In this document: positions 24,345 to 32,530 of the stretch, piece after piece
Numbering within the stretch: position 1 is the stretch's first letter
How the letters are laid out: every line of letters begins with the position of its first letter
Origin: Thiogranum sp963752745
GTDB taxonomy: Bacteria > Pseudomonadota > Gammaproteobacteria > DSM-19610
Length of the DNA: 64,000 nucleotides
NCBI GenBank assembly: GCA_963752745.1
Contig: CAVWAK010000028.1
Span: forward strand, 11,683-75,682
Direction of reading: 5' to 3'
Made by a program: the position numbers and the translations under genes
Notes under the pieces: model-generated
What the model was told of the DNA's origin: nothing
Database searches by the model: none
Seen by the model: the letters and a program-made list of their open reading frames with translations, nothing else

Positions 24345-24678
24345 ACAGGTTGATGCGCGTACGGGAGAGTGTGGTCTCCGCATCGCCGCTTTGCGGCTGG
24401 CGGCGGTTATCGATCTCGCGTCGGTCGTGCTGGCTGCGTGTGTCCAGCAGCACCGTGTTCCGTTGTTGGCGCCGGTCGGCGCCCTTGCGGCGCTCGCCGT
24501 GGCGCCGGTCCTGGACGGGTTTTTGCCGCCGGGCATTACTGCCCTCACCAATCTGGACCGGGTGCACCGATGGGTAGGGCGCTATTGCATTGACCCCACG
24601 TGTTGTTGCCGGCTGGCGGGCCTCAGCCTTGAGGCTTTGTACGCCAGCGTCCTCTGATACAAGATTTAACCATTGCAT
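24337..24678 (-). CDS. Hypothetical protein with Arg-Arg-rich C-terminal half
   Basis: A 113-residue frame that I do not recognise as a named family. The N-terminal third is unremarkable; the second half is a run of repeated paired arginines (DRRHGERRKGADRRQQR, then HDRREIDNRR) ending RTRINLYA. The pattern recalls short conserved proteins with many xRR motifs in gammaproteobacteria. It overlaps the DUF1289 start by eight bases, which argues for real translation. The sequence is polar and predicted disordered. It is bounded upstream by a 100-base AT-rich gap. Confidence 0.55.
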   Translation of the reverse strand: MQWLNLVSEDAGVQSLKAEARQPATTRGVNAIAPYPSVHPVQIGEGSNARRQKPVQDRRHGERRKGADRRQQRNTVLLDTRSQHDRREIDNRRQPQSGDAETTLSRTRINLYA

Positions 24679-24777
24679 ATTATAAGTATACGTAATTCTC
24701 TGTGAGGTCGGCCAGTTTCAGTCGGCTTAAAGCCAAATAAACATTATATATGATTGAATTTTAATGAATTAAAATAG

Positions 24778-26889
24778 TTACGCTTTCCGGTGCAACGGTA
24801 CGATATTGTCGTTGCCCAGCAGCGGTTCCGGCCTGCTGAAATGGTAGCCCTGGGCGAAATCAACGCCGATAGACTTGAGTTGGTCGACAATTGCTTGATT
24901 TTCAACAAATTCGGCAATGGTGCGAATACTCAGGGTATGGCCAACCTGGTGGATGGCCTCGACGATTGCGCGGTTCATCGGATCCGTATTCATATCCTTG
25001 ACGAAGCTGCCATCGATTTTCAGGAAATCCACCGGCAGATTTTTGAGATAGCCGAATGAACTCAGGCCGCTGCCGAAGTCGTCAAGCGCAAATCGGCAGC
25101 CGAGCTTTTTCAGTAAGTTGATCATTCGGCTGGTGTTTTCGAGATTAAATACGGCTGCCGTTTCAGTGACTTCGAAGCACAGCTGGCCAGCCTGCACCTG
25201 ATACTCGTTGATTTTGGCCTGGATGTAATTGGGCAGGTCATCATCATTGAGCGAGTTGCCCGACAGGTTAATCGAATAAATGCCCAAATCCCCCCGTTGC
25301 TGGGCAACGTGCAGGAAGTTGAAGGCTGAATCGATAACCCAGCGATCCAGGGAGTTCATCAGGTTGTAGCGCTCTGCGGCCGGAATAAAGGCAACTGGCG
25401 GTACAATCTTGCCGTCATGATCGATCATTCGCACCAGCAGTTCGTAGTGTGGTGTCAGTTCGCTTTCGTTGAGAGAGGTTATCGCCTGTTTGTACAAAAC
25501 GAATCGATTGTCTTCCAGCGCTTCCTTGATGCGGGATACCCAGTGCATCTCATTATGGCGCTCACCGAGGCCACTATCACCTTCCGTGTATATGTGTACA
25601 CGGTTACGCCCCAATTCCTTGGCGACGTAACAGGCGACGTCGGCCGCGCTCAGTGCGAAGGATGCATTTTCAGTATCACGGTTAACGGGGATCATGCCGA
25701 TGCTGACGCCAACATCGAAGCGGCGATCCTGCCACTGGAAGGTAAAGTTGGCAAAGGACTGGAGTAACTGGTTGGCAATTTCAGTCGCCTTTTTCAGATC
25801 AACGGCCTCCAGCAGGATGCCGAACTCGTCTCCGCCAAGACGTGCCAGTGAGGCGCTGGTGGGTACATTGGCGCGCAGGGTGCGGCTGAGCTGTTTGAGT
25901 AATTCATCACCCGCCGCGTGCCCGCAGGTATCGTTGATTACTTTGAACTGGTCCAGGTCGAGGTAGAGCAAGGCGTGTTGCAGCGACGGGTCGGCGACGA
26001 TCCCGGTAAGCATGTTGGCCAGTCGGTCAGTAAATTCGTTGCGATTGGCCAGTCCGGTGAGTCCGTCATGAGTGGCCTGCCAGGTCATCTGGTGGGCCAT
26101 GCGGCGCTCGCGGGTAACGTCGTGAAATACCAGCACTGTACCTATGATGCGATTGTCACGGTCGAAAATGGGCGCTGCCGAATCTTCGATGTGGAATTCC
26201 TGGCCGTTGCGATTGACCAATATGCATTGTTCGTTGAGGGTTACCACCCGGCCGGTACGCAGGCTGATTACGGCCGGGCTTTCAACAGGATGGCGCGTCG
26301 CTTCGTTGATCAGCGGCAGCACTTCCGTTAGCAGATACCCCTGTGCATCGCCGTAAGTCCAGCCGGTGACATGTTCTGCAACCGGGTTCATGTAATCGAC
26401 GCGACCCTCGGCATCGGTGGTAATCACGCCGTCACCGATCGAGTGCAGGGTGATTAACGCCCGCTCACGTTCCTGGTAGAGCGCTTCTTCGGTGCGCCGC
26501 CGGTCGACGCGTTCGCGGCACTCGCGCAGTTCGCGTTCTATCGCCGGTACCAGACGCGCCAGGTTATCTTTCATGATGTAGTCGTTAGCGCCGTAGCGCA
26601 TGGCTTCAACGGCTATTTCTTCGCCGACTGTGCCGGATACCAGGATGAACGGGGTGTCCTGGTCATGTTCACGCAGGATCTCAAGTGCTTTCAATCCACT
26701 GAAACCTGGCATGGAATAATCGGACACAATGATTTGCCAGTTTTTAGCGTCCAGGGCTGCGCGTAACTCAGGTTCATTGTCGACGCGGATAAATTCTATG
26801 TTGTAACCGGCGCGGCGCAGCTTTACCAGAACGAGCTGGGCATCATCGTCACTGTCTTCCACCATTAACAGCTGCAGCGGCGTAGCCAT
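24778..26889 (-). CDS. Receiver-PAS-GGDEF-EAL signalling protein
   Basis: A 703-residue c-di-GMP metabolism protein. Order of domains: receiver about 5-120 (phospho-acceptor in IIVSDYSMPGFSG), PAS about 140-265 (ITLHSIGDGVITTDAEGRVDYMNP), GGDEF about 275-430 (THDGLTGLANR; RLGGDEFG intact), and EAL about 455-690. In the EAL domain the signature is ELL in HYELLVRM rather than EAL, but FEVTETAA, DDFGSG, LKIDGSFV and EFVEN are present, so catalysis is likely kept. It therefore may make and break c-di-GMP under phosphorylation control. Its start overlaps the stop of the upstream receiver gene by one base. Confidence 0.93.
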   Translation of the reverse strand: MATPLQLLMVEDSDDDAQLVLVKLRRAGYNIEFIRVDNEPELRAALDAKNWQIIVSDYSMPGFSGLKALEILREHDQDTPFILVSGTVGEEIAVEAMRYGANDYIMKDNLARLVPAIERELRECRERVDRRRTEEALYQERERALITLHSIGDGVITTDAEGRVDYMNPVAEHVTGWTYGDAQGYLLTEVLPLINEATRHPVESPAVISLRTGRVVTLNEQCILVNRNGQEFHIEDSAAPIFDRDNRIIGTVLVFHDVTRERRMAHQMTWQATHDGLTGLANRNEFTDRLANMLTGIVADPSLQHALLYLDLDQFKVINDTCGHAAGDELLKQLSRTLRANVPTSASLARLGGDEFGILLEAVDLKKATEIANQLLQSFANFTFQWQDRRFDVGVSIGMIPVNRDTENASFALSAADVACYVAKELGRNRVHIYTEGDSGLGERHNEMHWVSRIKEALEDNRFVLYKQAITSLNESELTPHYELLVRMIDHDGKIVPPVAFIPAAERYNLMNSLDRWVIDSAFNFLHVAQQRGDLGIYSINLSGNSLNDDDLPNYIQAKINEYQVQAGQLCFEVTETAAVFNLENTSRMINLLKKLGCRFALDDFGSGLSSFGYLKNLPVDFLKIDGSFVKDMNTDPMNRAIVEAIHQVGHTLSIRTIAEFVENQAIVDQLKSIGVDFAQGYHFSRPEPLLGNDNIVPLHRKA

Positions 26890-27320
26890 TAGTGTCGTGA
26901 CCCGGGCTGGATATAAGGATGGTTAAGTTGAAGCCAGTAGGGCACGATCTGGCTCACAGTTTCGGCAAAGTTTGTGCCGTGATCGGATTTGCTCAGTAAA
27001 CTGTTGGCGCCCAGGTCGTAGCTGCGGGCAATATCGCTACTGTCTTCGGAGCCGGAAAGCATAACAACCGGTACGTGGCTGGTCTGGCGGGTTGCTCGCA
27101 CGTGCTGTAATACATCAAGCCCGGACAATCCAGGCAGATTCACATCCAGCAATATCAGCTGAACCGGTTCTCCGTGCCATTGTTTGAGCAGCTCAATGGC
27201 TTCGGCGCCATCACGTGCGTGGCGTACACTGTTTGCCGGCACCTGTTGCTGTAGCGTCCTGAGTATCAGCGCGGCATCATTGTCGTCATCTTCTACCAGT
27301 AGGATCATATAGTTAAGCAT
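26889..27320 (-). CDS. Single-domain response regulator
   Basis: A 143-residue stand-alone receiver of the Rcp1-like type. The fold is clear: ILLVEDDDNDAALILRTL, the phospho-acceptor Asp in LILLDVNLPGLSGLDVL (about 57), VVMLSGSEDSSD and the Lys of LLSKSDHGTN. Its TAA stop overlaps the ATG of the receiver-GGDEF-EAL gene by one base, so the two are made together. No histidine kinase is encoded nearby. Confidence 0.92.
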   Translation of the reverse strand: MLNYMILLVEDDDNDAALILRTLQQQVPANSVRHARDGAEAIELLKQWHGEPVQLILLDVNLPGLSGLDVLQHVRATRQTSHVPVVMLSGSEDSSDIARSYDLGANSLLSKSDHGTNFAETVSQIVPYWLQLNHPYIQPGSRH

Positions 27321-27329
27321 CTCTGCACG

Positions 27330-27809
27330 TCAGGTGGCGCGTTGCCAGTGGCCGGATTTGCCACCCTGTTTTTCGATCAGTCGCACCTGATCGATCGTCA
27401 TGCCACGGTCAACTGCTTTGCACATATCGTAAATTGTCAGCAGGGTGATCTGAACGGCTGTTAAAGCCTCCATCTCTACCCCGGTCTGCCCCCGGGTTTC
27501 CACCGTTACTACGCAGTTGACTGCCGGGGGAGCGGTCAGTGTAGTCAAATCGATATCTACCCGCGTCAGGGCGAGGGGGTGGCACAGTGGCACCAGATCG
27601 GCAGTTTTCTTAGCGGCCATGATGCCTGCAACTCGAGCGATACCGAGCACGTCACCTTTCTTGTGCCCGCCGGTGCGAATCAGTGCCAGGGTTTCGGCTT
27701 CCACAAGGATCCGGCCTTCGGCCACAGCGCGTCGGGCGCTGGCTGGTTTTTCGCCGACGTCGACCATGTGAGCTTCGCCAGCGGCATTGAAATGTGTAAG
27801 TTCACTCAT
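27330..27809 (-). CDS. moaC: Cyclic pyranopterin monophosphate synthase MoaC
   Basis: MoaC acts with MoaA to turn GTP into cyclic pyranopterin monophosphate for molybdenum cofactor. ATG 27809 (MSELTHFNAAGEAHMVDV) gives 159 residues. Landmarks: KGDVLGIARVAGIMAAKKTADLVPLCHPL (about 50-78) and GVEMEALTAVQITLLTIYDMCKAVDRGM (about 110-137). It is divergent from moaD/moaE; moaA is not in the window. Confidence 0.97.
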   Translation of the reverse strand: MSELTHFNAAGEAHMVDVGEKPASARRAVAEGRILVEAETLALIRTGGHKKGDVLGIARVAGIMAAKKTADLVPLCHPLALTRVDIDLTTLTAPPAVNCVVTVETRGQTGVEMEALTAVQITLLTIYDMCKAVDRGMTIDQVRLIEKQGGKSGHWQRAT

Positions 27810-27937
27810 ACAAACTGCCCGGAAGTTATCCTGTATTTTGCATGATACACTTGGAAACAAGAATTTCCGGAATCTTTACTTGTGGTTACGGCAACTATAG
27901 GTCGCTCCGCCTGAGCGCGCAATGCAGTTCTTTGATT

Positions 27938-28177
27938 ATGCAGGTACATGTTCTTTTTTTCGCCAGTCTGCGTGAGCGTATTGGATGCGCCGGGCAGGAA
28001 TTATCGCTCTCTGCAGGTGCTACGGTTGCTGACGCCTGGTCACATGCTGCGGGCGGGAATGTCTTGTCTGACAATATCCTGGCGGCTCGGAATATGGAGT
28101 ACGTGGCGTTCTCCAGCGAACTGGCCGACGGTGATGAAATAGCCTTCTTTCCACCGGTAACCGGGGGTGCCGGGTGA
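27938..28177 (+). CDS. moaD: Molybdopterin synthase sulfur carrier subunit MoaD, with Ala-Gly after the Gly-Gly
   Basis: ATG 27938 (MQVHVLFFASLRERIG) gives 79 residues with a ubiquitin-like fold. MoaD must carry a C-terminal thiocarboxylate on Gly-Gly. The end here reads FFPPVTGG followed by Ala-Gly and stop, so the di-glycine is not terminal. The frame is continuous and its stop overlaps moaE (GTGA). Either a small trimming step is needed, as in JAMM-processed sulfur carriers, or an indel has altered the tail. Confidence 0.88.
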   Translation: MQVHVLFFASLRERIGCAGQELSLSAGATVADAWSHAAGGNVLSDNILAARNMEYVAFSSELADGDEIAFFPPVTGGAG

Positions 28178-28611
28178 AACTGGCGGTTATTGACGAGGCG
28201 CTCGAACCCTGGAGTTATCTGAGCGAGTATCAGCAAGTGGCTCATAAACAGCCCGGAGAATACGGCGCAACTGCGGCATTTGTCGGTACCATGCGCGATT
28301 TCAATGAGGGCGACGAGGTGCGTGGCATGTTTCTGGAACATTATCCCGGCATGACAGAACGCTACCTGGAGAAAATCGCGCAGCAGGCTAGCGAACGCTG
28401 GTCGCTAAGTGACTGTTTGATTGTTCACCGCGTGGGTAACTTGCTGCCCGGTGATCCCATTGTGCTGGTTGCCGCCTGGTCTGCCCATCGTAACGCTGCG
28501 TTTGAAGCCAGTCGCTGGTTGATGGAAGAGCTCAAGTCCAAAGCGCCATTCTGGAAGAAAGAGCAGCTCGCGGAAGGTAGTCGCTGGGTGGCAAAGAATA
28601 CGCAGGGGTGA
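28174..28611 (+). CDS. moaE: Molybdopterin synthase catalytic subunit MoaE
   Basis: MoaE joins with MoaD to insert sulfur into precursor Z and form molybdopterin. It starts at GTG 28174, overlapping the moaD stop by four bases. It has 145 residues. Motifs: GATAAFVGTMRDFNEG (about 29-44), MFLEHYPGMTERYL, IVHRVGNLLPGD and the active-site lysines in LKSKAPFWKKE (about 119-129). Confidence 0.96.
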   Translation: MKLAVIDEALEPWSYLSEYQQVAHKQPGEYGATAAFVGTMRDFNEGDEVRGMFLEHYPGMTERYLEKIAQQASERWSLSDCLIVHRVGNLLPGDPIVLVAAWSAHRNAAFEASRWLMEELKSKAPFWKKEQLAEGSRWVAKNTQG

Positions 28612-28617
28612 TTCGGT

Positions 28618-29160
28618 TTAAGACGCTTCTCTTGAATCTGTTGCGGCATTGAGTTCCACCGCGCGTATTTCAAACTTCATCGTCTCAAGATCACCCATTA
28701 CATACGTGGCTGGTGCCGCGACTCCGCCGACAGTACCCGGGTTGACGACGTGGGTGTGGCCACCTTTGATGTTATCGATGAGTTCAACGTTTGCTTCGTG
28801 GTCGTGGCCGCAGCACACCAGATCCCAGTCACCGGTGGTGGCCATAGCGTGGGCATAATGCGGGTAATGCACCAGAAAAATCTTCCGGCCGGCCAGGTTA
28901 ATGCCGGCATCCTGACCATAGAACGTCATCTGGTTACCGGGCTGGCTGGCAATGCGTGCCATCATGTACAGGTCGCCGGCATTGTTGCCGTATATTACAT
29001 GGATAGGCAGCCCCAGTGGTTTCAGTACATTCAGGGTGCTGGGCGCGACGACGTCTCCGCAGTGAAGTATGGCTTCGGCTCCATCGGCTTTAGCGCTGCG
29101 GGCAGCTGCTTCCAGCAAGGGGCGGTGATCGTGGCTGTCAGAGACAATACAGACTTTCAT
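28618..29160 (-). CDS. YfcE-type metallophosphoesterase
   Basis: A 180-residue calcineurin-like phosphoesterase of the YfcE/MJ0936 group, starting at ATG 29160. Metal-binding motifs are complete: SDSHDH (about 7-12), LHCGDVVAP (about 32-40), YGNNAGD, VHYPHYAHA and CGHDHEANV, then NPGTVGG. Substrate is unknown in most members; some hydrolyse phosphodiesters. It sits just downstream of ppa on the same strand, five bases from its stop. Confidence 0.92.
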   Translation of the reverse strand: MKVCIVSDSHDHRPLLEAAARSAKADGAEAILHCGDVVAPSTLNVLKPLGLPIHVIYGNNAGDLYMMARIASQPGNQMTFYGQDAGINLAGRKIFLVHYPHYAHAMATTGDWDLVCCGHDHEANVELIDNIKGGHTHVVNPGTVGGVAAPATYVMGDLETMKFEIRAVELNAATDSREAS

Positions 29161-29164
29161 GGCG

Positions 29165-29713
29165 TTAGAAGTTCGGTTTCTCCGGCGCATTCCTGAACAT
29201 TTCGATGCTGTCGAGAATCTCCTGCTTGGCTTCGTCGAGACCGTACCAGCCCTCTACGCGTACCCATTTGCCTTCATCGAGGTCTTTGTAGTGTTCGAAG
29301 AAGTGGGCGATCTGTTCGAGTGTGGCCGACGACAGATTGCGGAAATCCTGAACGTGGCGATATTCCTTGCAGAGCTTGTCGACGGGCACGGCCAGGATTT
29401 TGGCATCATCCCCGGATTCATCGGTCATTTTCAGTACACCCACCGGGCGGCAATTCACCACCGAGCCACTGATAAGCGGATATGGAGTCAGAACCAGAAC
29501 ATCAACCGGGTCGCCATCCTTCGATAACGTGTGGGGAACATAGCCGTAATTGCAAGGATAATGCATGGAAGTGGTCATGAATCGGTCGACAAACATGGCG
29601 CCGGTGTCCTTGTCGACCTCGTACTTGACCGGATCGCTATGGGCCGGAATTTCGACAATGACATTAATGTCGTTGGGGCAATTTTCACCGGAACAGACGC
29701 GGTCAAGGTTCAT
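29165..29713 (-). CDS. ppa: Soluble inorganic pyrophosphatase
   Basis: A family I pyrophosphatase of 182 residues that hydrolyses PPi to phosphate. Landmarks: IPAHSDPVKYEVDKDTG near the N terminus, YPCNYGYVPHTLSKDGDPVDVLVL (about 52-75) with the metal Asp residues, and the second Asp cluster DDAKILAVPVDKLC. It lies beyond the palindromic element from hppA, which also cleaves PPi but conserves the energy, so two routes exist for the same substrate. Confidence 0.97.
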   Translation of the reverse strand: MNLDRVCSGENCPNDINVIVEIPAHSDPVKYEVDKDTGAMFVDRFMTTSMHYPCNYGYVPHTLSKDGDPVDVLVLTPYPLISGSVVNCRPVGVLKMTDESGDDAKILAVPVDKLCKEYRHVQDFRNLSSATLEQIAHFFEHYKDLDEGKWVRVEGWYGLDEAKQEILDSIEMFRNAPEKPNF

Positions 29714-29840
29714 GGCAGTTTTCCGTCAAGCATTCAATACAATTGGCAAGTATAGCGGGGTTCCATTAGGTTTTCCTAATTTAGGGTTGGATCCGGGGAT
29801 AGGGAGACAGCCGTTGCTCTTTTCGAGTTTGGTGCGCCGC

Positions 29841-30024
29841 TTGCCGGGAGCGCGTATTTTAATTCCAGCGATTTGCCCGCTTCGCGGGTTCCCTGTGCTT
29901 CTCGACGTTTTGCGCGTTCGCTAAACTCACGAATCTCCGATTCGTTCAGACACCGCTCACTCTATCGCAAAACGTCTGCGATGCTCGGCTGCATCGATGG
30001 AATTAAAATACGCGCTCCCGGCAA
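29841..30024. repeat. 184-bp nested palindromic element with 27-bp perfect terminal inverted repeats
   Basis: The outer arms TTGCCGGGAGCGCGTATTTT AATTCCA (29841-29867) and their exact reverse complement (29998-30024) match over 27 bases. Inside lie a second inverted pair (GACGTTTTGCG / CGCAAAACGTC), a CCCGCTTCGCGGG hairpin and a central CGAATC-TCC-GATTCG stem-loop at 29930-29944. No open frame of note lies within and no target-site duplication was seen. It occupies the ppa-hppA gap and resembles a MITE or large palindromic repeat. Copy number elsewhere is unknown. Confidence 0.75.
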
Positions 30025-30050
30025 GTGGCTTGGGTCTGACAACAAGCATA

Positions 30051-30082
30051 AAAAAGGGGCTGGTAAAAACCAGCCCCCTTAA
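30051..30082 (-). terminator. Terminator of hppA
   Basis: The stem GGGGCTGG-TAAAAA-CCAGCCCC lies 24 bases after the hppA stop and is followed on the minus strand by a run of six T. It is a plain Rho-independent terminator. Confidence 0.85.
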
Positions 30083-30105
30083 GGTTTGACCTGTAAAAGG
30101 TCAGA

Positions 30106-32133
30106 TCAAAGTAGCGGCACAATCATCAGCGCCACAATGTTGATGATCTTGATCAACGGGTTGATAGCCGGGCCGGCGGTATCCTTGTAGGGGTCGCCTA
30201 CAGTGTCACCGGTAACCGCTGCCTTATGGGCATCCGATCCCTTGCCACCGAAGTTGCCGTCCTCGATATACTTCTTGGCGTTATCCCAGGCGCCACCGCC
30301 GGTGGTCATGGAAATGGCGACGAACAGACCGGTGACAATGGTGCCGAGCAGAACACCGCCCAGTGCCTGCGGGCCGAGCAGCAAGCCGACGAGTATCGGG
30401 ACCATGATCGGTAGCAGGGAAGGGATGATCATTTCCTTGATGGCGGCGCGTGTCAGCATGTCGACCGCCTTGGAATAGTCCGGCTTTTGGCTGTGGTCCA
30501 TGATGCCGGGCATTTCCTTGAACTGGCGACGGACTTCATTGACGATGCCACCGGCCGCACGTCCAACAGCTTCCATCGCCATGGCGCCGAACAGGTAGGG
30601 TACCAGGCCACCGATGAACAGCCCGATAATGACCATGTGGTTGGACAGGTCAAACGACAGATCCATACCACGGGCTTGCAGGCTGTGGGTGTAGTCAGCG
30701 AACAGTACCAGTGCTGCCAGGCCGGCGGAGCCGATGGCGTAACCTTTGGTGACTGCCTTGGTGGTGTTGCCAACAGCATCCAGAGGATCGGTGATGTTGC
30801 GGACCTTTTCATCCAGTTCAGCCATTTCGGCAATGCCGCCGGCGTTATCGGTAATCGGTCCGTAGGCATCCAGTGCCACGATGATGCCGGTCATGGACAG
30901 CATGGAAGTGGCTGCGATGGCAATACCGTACAGGCCCGCCAGCTCGTGGGCGCCCCAGATGGAGGCGCATACAGCGAGTACCGGTGCGGCGGTAGATTTC
31001 ATCGATACACCCAGGCCGGCAATAACGTTGGTGCCGTCACCGGTGGTGGAAGCCTCGGCGATGTGTCGAACCGGCGAGAACTCGGTAGCAGTGTAGTACT
31101 CGGTGATCACTACCATGGCAGCTGTCAGCGCCAGACCAATGAGACCACAGTAAAACAGGTTCATGGTAGAGACGCTGCCACCGTCAAGCATGATGGTGTC
31201 GCCCATCACCTGCTGTGTGACGAAGTAGAAGGCTATCGCCGCCAGCGCACCGGCCACCATCAGGCCACGATACAGGGCGTTCATGATTTTCCCGCCCTCG
31301 CGTACATTGACAAAGAAGGTACCGATGATTGACGCGATAATGGATACGCCACCCAGTACCAGCGGATAAATAGCAGCCTGTACCGCAATATCCGTTAGCA
31401 TCAGGCTGCCCAGCAGCATGGTGGCGACCACGGTCACGGCGTAGGTCTCGAACAGGTCGGCGGCCATACCGGCGCAGTCGCCAACGTTATCGCCGACGTT
31501 ATCGGCGATGACCGCAGGGTTGCGCGGATCATCCTCGGGAATACCGGCTTCCACCTTGCCGACGATATCGGCGCCGACGTCAGCACCCTTGGTGAAAATG
31601 CCGCCGCCGAGTCGGGCGAAAATTGAAATCAGTGAGCCGCCAAATGCCAGGCCGACTAATGGGTGAATGGGGTCTTCAACACCCATCATAACCAGTGCAC
31701 CGTAGAAACCGGCAACACCGAGCAGGCCCAGGCCTACCACCAGCATGCCGGTGATGGCGCCACCGCGGAAAGCAATCTGCATGGCGGCATTGAGTCCGTC
31801 ATTGGCGGCTTCCGCGGTGCGCACGTTGGAGCGCACCGAGATGTGCATGCCGATGTAGCCGGCCAGTCCGGAGAATATCGCACCGATGGCAAAGCCGGTC
31901 GCGGTTGTCCATTCAATGAAGATGCCGATGACGATAAACAGCACAACACCGACGATGCCGATAGCAGTGTACTGTCGGTTGAGATAGGCCTTGGCGCCTT
32001 CCTGTATCGCGAGGGCGATTTCCTGCATGCGGGCATTGCCTGCGGGCTTGGCCAGGATCCATCGCACCGAGACGATGCCGTAAACAATGGCTGCCATAGC
32101 GCAGACTAGCGAAAATATCAGTTCTGTTGACAT
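30106..32133 (-). CDS. hppA: K+-independent H+-pumping membrane pyrophosphatase HppA
   Basis: A 675-residue integral membrane enzyme with about 16 spans that couples PPi hydrolysis to H+ transport. The catalytic region has GADVGADIVGKVEAG, DDPRNPAVIADNVGDNVGDCAG (about 200-245) and a late GGAWDNAKKYIEDG with GDTVGDPYKDTAGP. GNTTKAVTKGYAIGSAG carries Lys at the position that marks the K+-independent clade (Ala in K+-dependent forms). It lies upstream of ppa and downstream of pfp on the same strand, as in methanotrophs and sulfur oxidisers where PPi fuels glycolytic flux. Confidence 0.97.
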   Translation of the reverse strand: MSTELIFSLVCAMAAIVYGIVSVRWILAKPAGNARMQEIALAIQEGAKAYLNRQYTAIGIVGVVLFIVIGIFIEWTTATGFAIGAIFSGLAGYIGMHISVRSNVRTAEAANDGLNAAMQIAFRGGAITGMLVVGLGLLGVAGFYGALVMMGVEDPIHPLVGLAFGGSLISIFARLGGGIFTKGADVGADIVGKVEAGIPEDDPRNPAVIADNVGDNVGDCAGMAADLFETYAVTVVATMLLGSLMLTDIAVQAAIYPLVLGGVSIIASIIGTFFVNVREGGKIMNALYRGLMVAGALAAIAFYFVTQQVMGDTIMLDGGSVSTMNLFYCGLIGLALTAAMVVITEYYTATEFSPVRHIAEASTTGDGTNVIAGLGVSMKSTAAPVLAVCASIWGAHELAGLYGIAIAATSMLSMTGIIVALDAYGPITDNAGGIAEMAELDEKVRNITDPLDAVGNTTKAVTKGYAIGSAGLAALVLFADYTHSLQARGMDLSFDLSNHMVIIGLFIGGLVPYLFGAMAMEAVGRAAGGIVNEVRRQFKEMPGIMDHSQKPDYSKAVDMLTRAAIKEMIIPSLLPIMVPILVGLLLGPQALGGVLLGTIVTGLFVAISMTTGGGAWDNAKKYIEDGNFGGKGSDAHKAAVTGDTVGDPYKDTAGPAINPLIKIINIVALMIVPLL

Positions 32134-32287
32134 GTGTTCCTCCGACGACGTTCAAAAATGTACCGACCCCAGTGAGCCTCTTGATCAGCTAAATCCTGAA
32201 TCAGGGAGTCTGAACTCATTGACCCTCACTGATCCTTGATCTTGATCATGGTCTTGTTTGTGGCGTTCAAAATTTCCGCTGCCGGTT

Positions 32288-32488
32288 TTATCCGGGGGCA
32301 CTAAATGATGTGCCGACCGTAAAACCGAACAATTTTTCCAGATCAAACTCGCGAATCAGCCTGTCCACAGCCTGCTGGCCATGTTCACGCTGGACTTCTG
32401 CCAGGATCAAACGGGCGCCGTTGCGATTGTAGCCGCCACCCATATTGGCCTGGACGCTGATCAGTTCACGTGCTTTATCCAGAGTCAT
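32288..32488 (-). CDS. Small conserved hypothetical protein next to pfp
   Basis: ATG 32488 (MTLDKARELISVQ) gives 66 residues. It is a soluble helical protein with a motif ANMGGGYNRNGARLILAEVQREHGQQAVDRLIREFDLEKLFG. I do not know a named family, but the composition and motif look conserved rather than accidental. A bidirectional hairpin (GGGCGC-TTAC-GCGCCC) lies between it and pfp. It could be a regulator of PPi metabolism; that is a guess. Confidence 0.6.
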   Translation of the reverse strand: MTLDKARELISVQANMGGGYNRNGARLILAEVQREHGQQAVDRLIREFDLEKLFGFTVGTSFSAPG

Positions 32489-32501
32489 TGTGTGCCACAA
32501 A

Positions 32502-32524
32502 AAAGGGCGCTTACGCGCCCTTTT
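32502..32524 (-). terminator. Terminator of pfp
   Basis: The hairpin GGGCGC-TTAC-GCGCCC is flanked by A- and T-rich tracts. On the minus strand it follows the pfp stop directly and ends in CCCTTTTTT, so it can terminate pfp; it lies just before the small hypothetical gene's start. Confidence 0.75.
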
Positions 32525-32530
32525 CCTTGT

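Larger units (their letters stand above)
29714..30105. other. Gene-free interval between ppa and hppA
   Basis: This 392-base gap holds the nested palindrome, the hppA terminator and AT-rich flanks. The bases upstream of ppa (29714-29800) would carry its ribosome site and promoter; none stands out clearly. I see no coding signal. Confidence 0.6.

Noticed and set aside
30487..31332. 281-residue frame on the strand opposite hppA
   Set aside because: It lies inside conserved hppA and has low-complexity composition.
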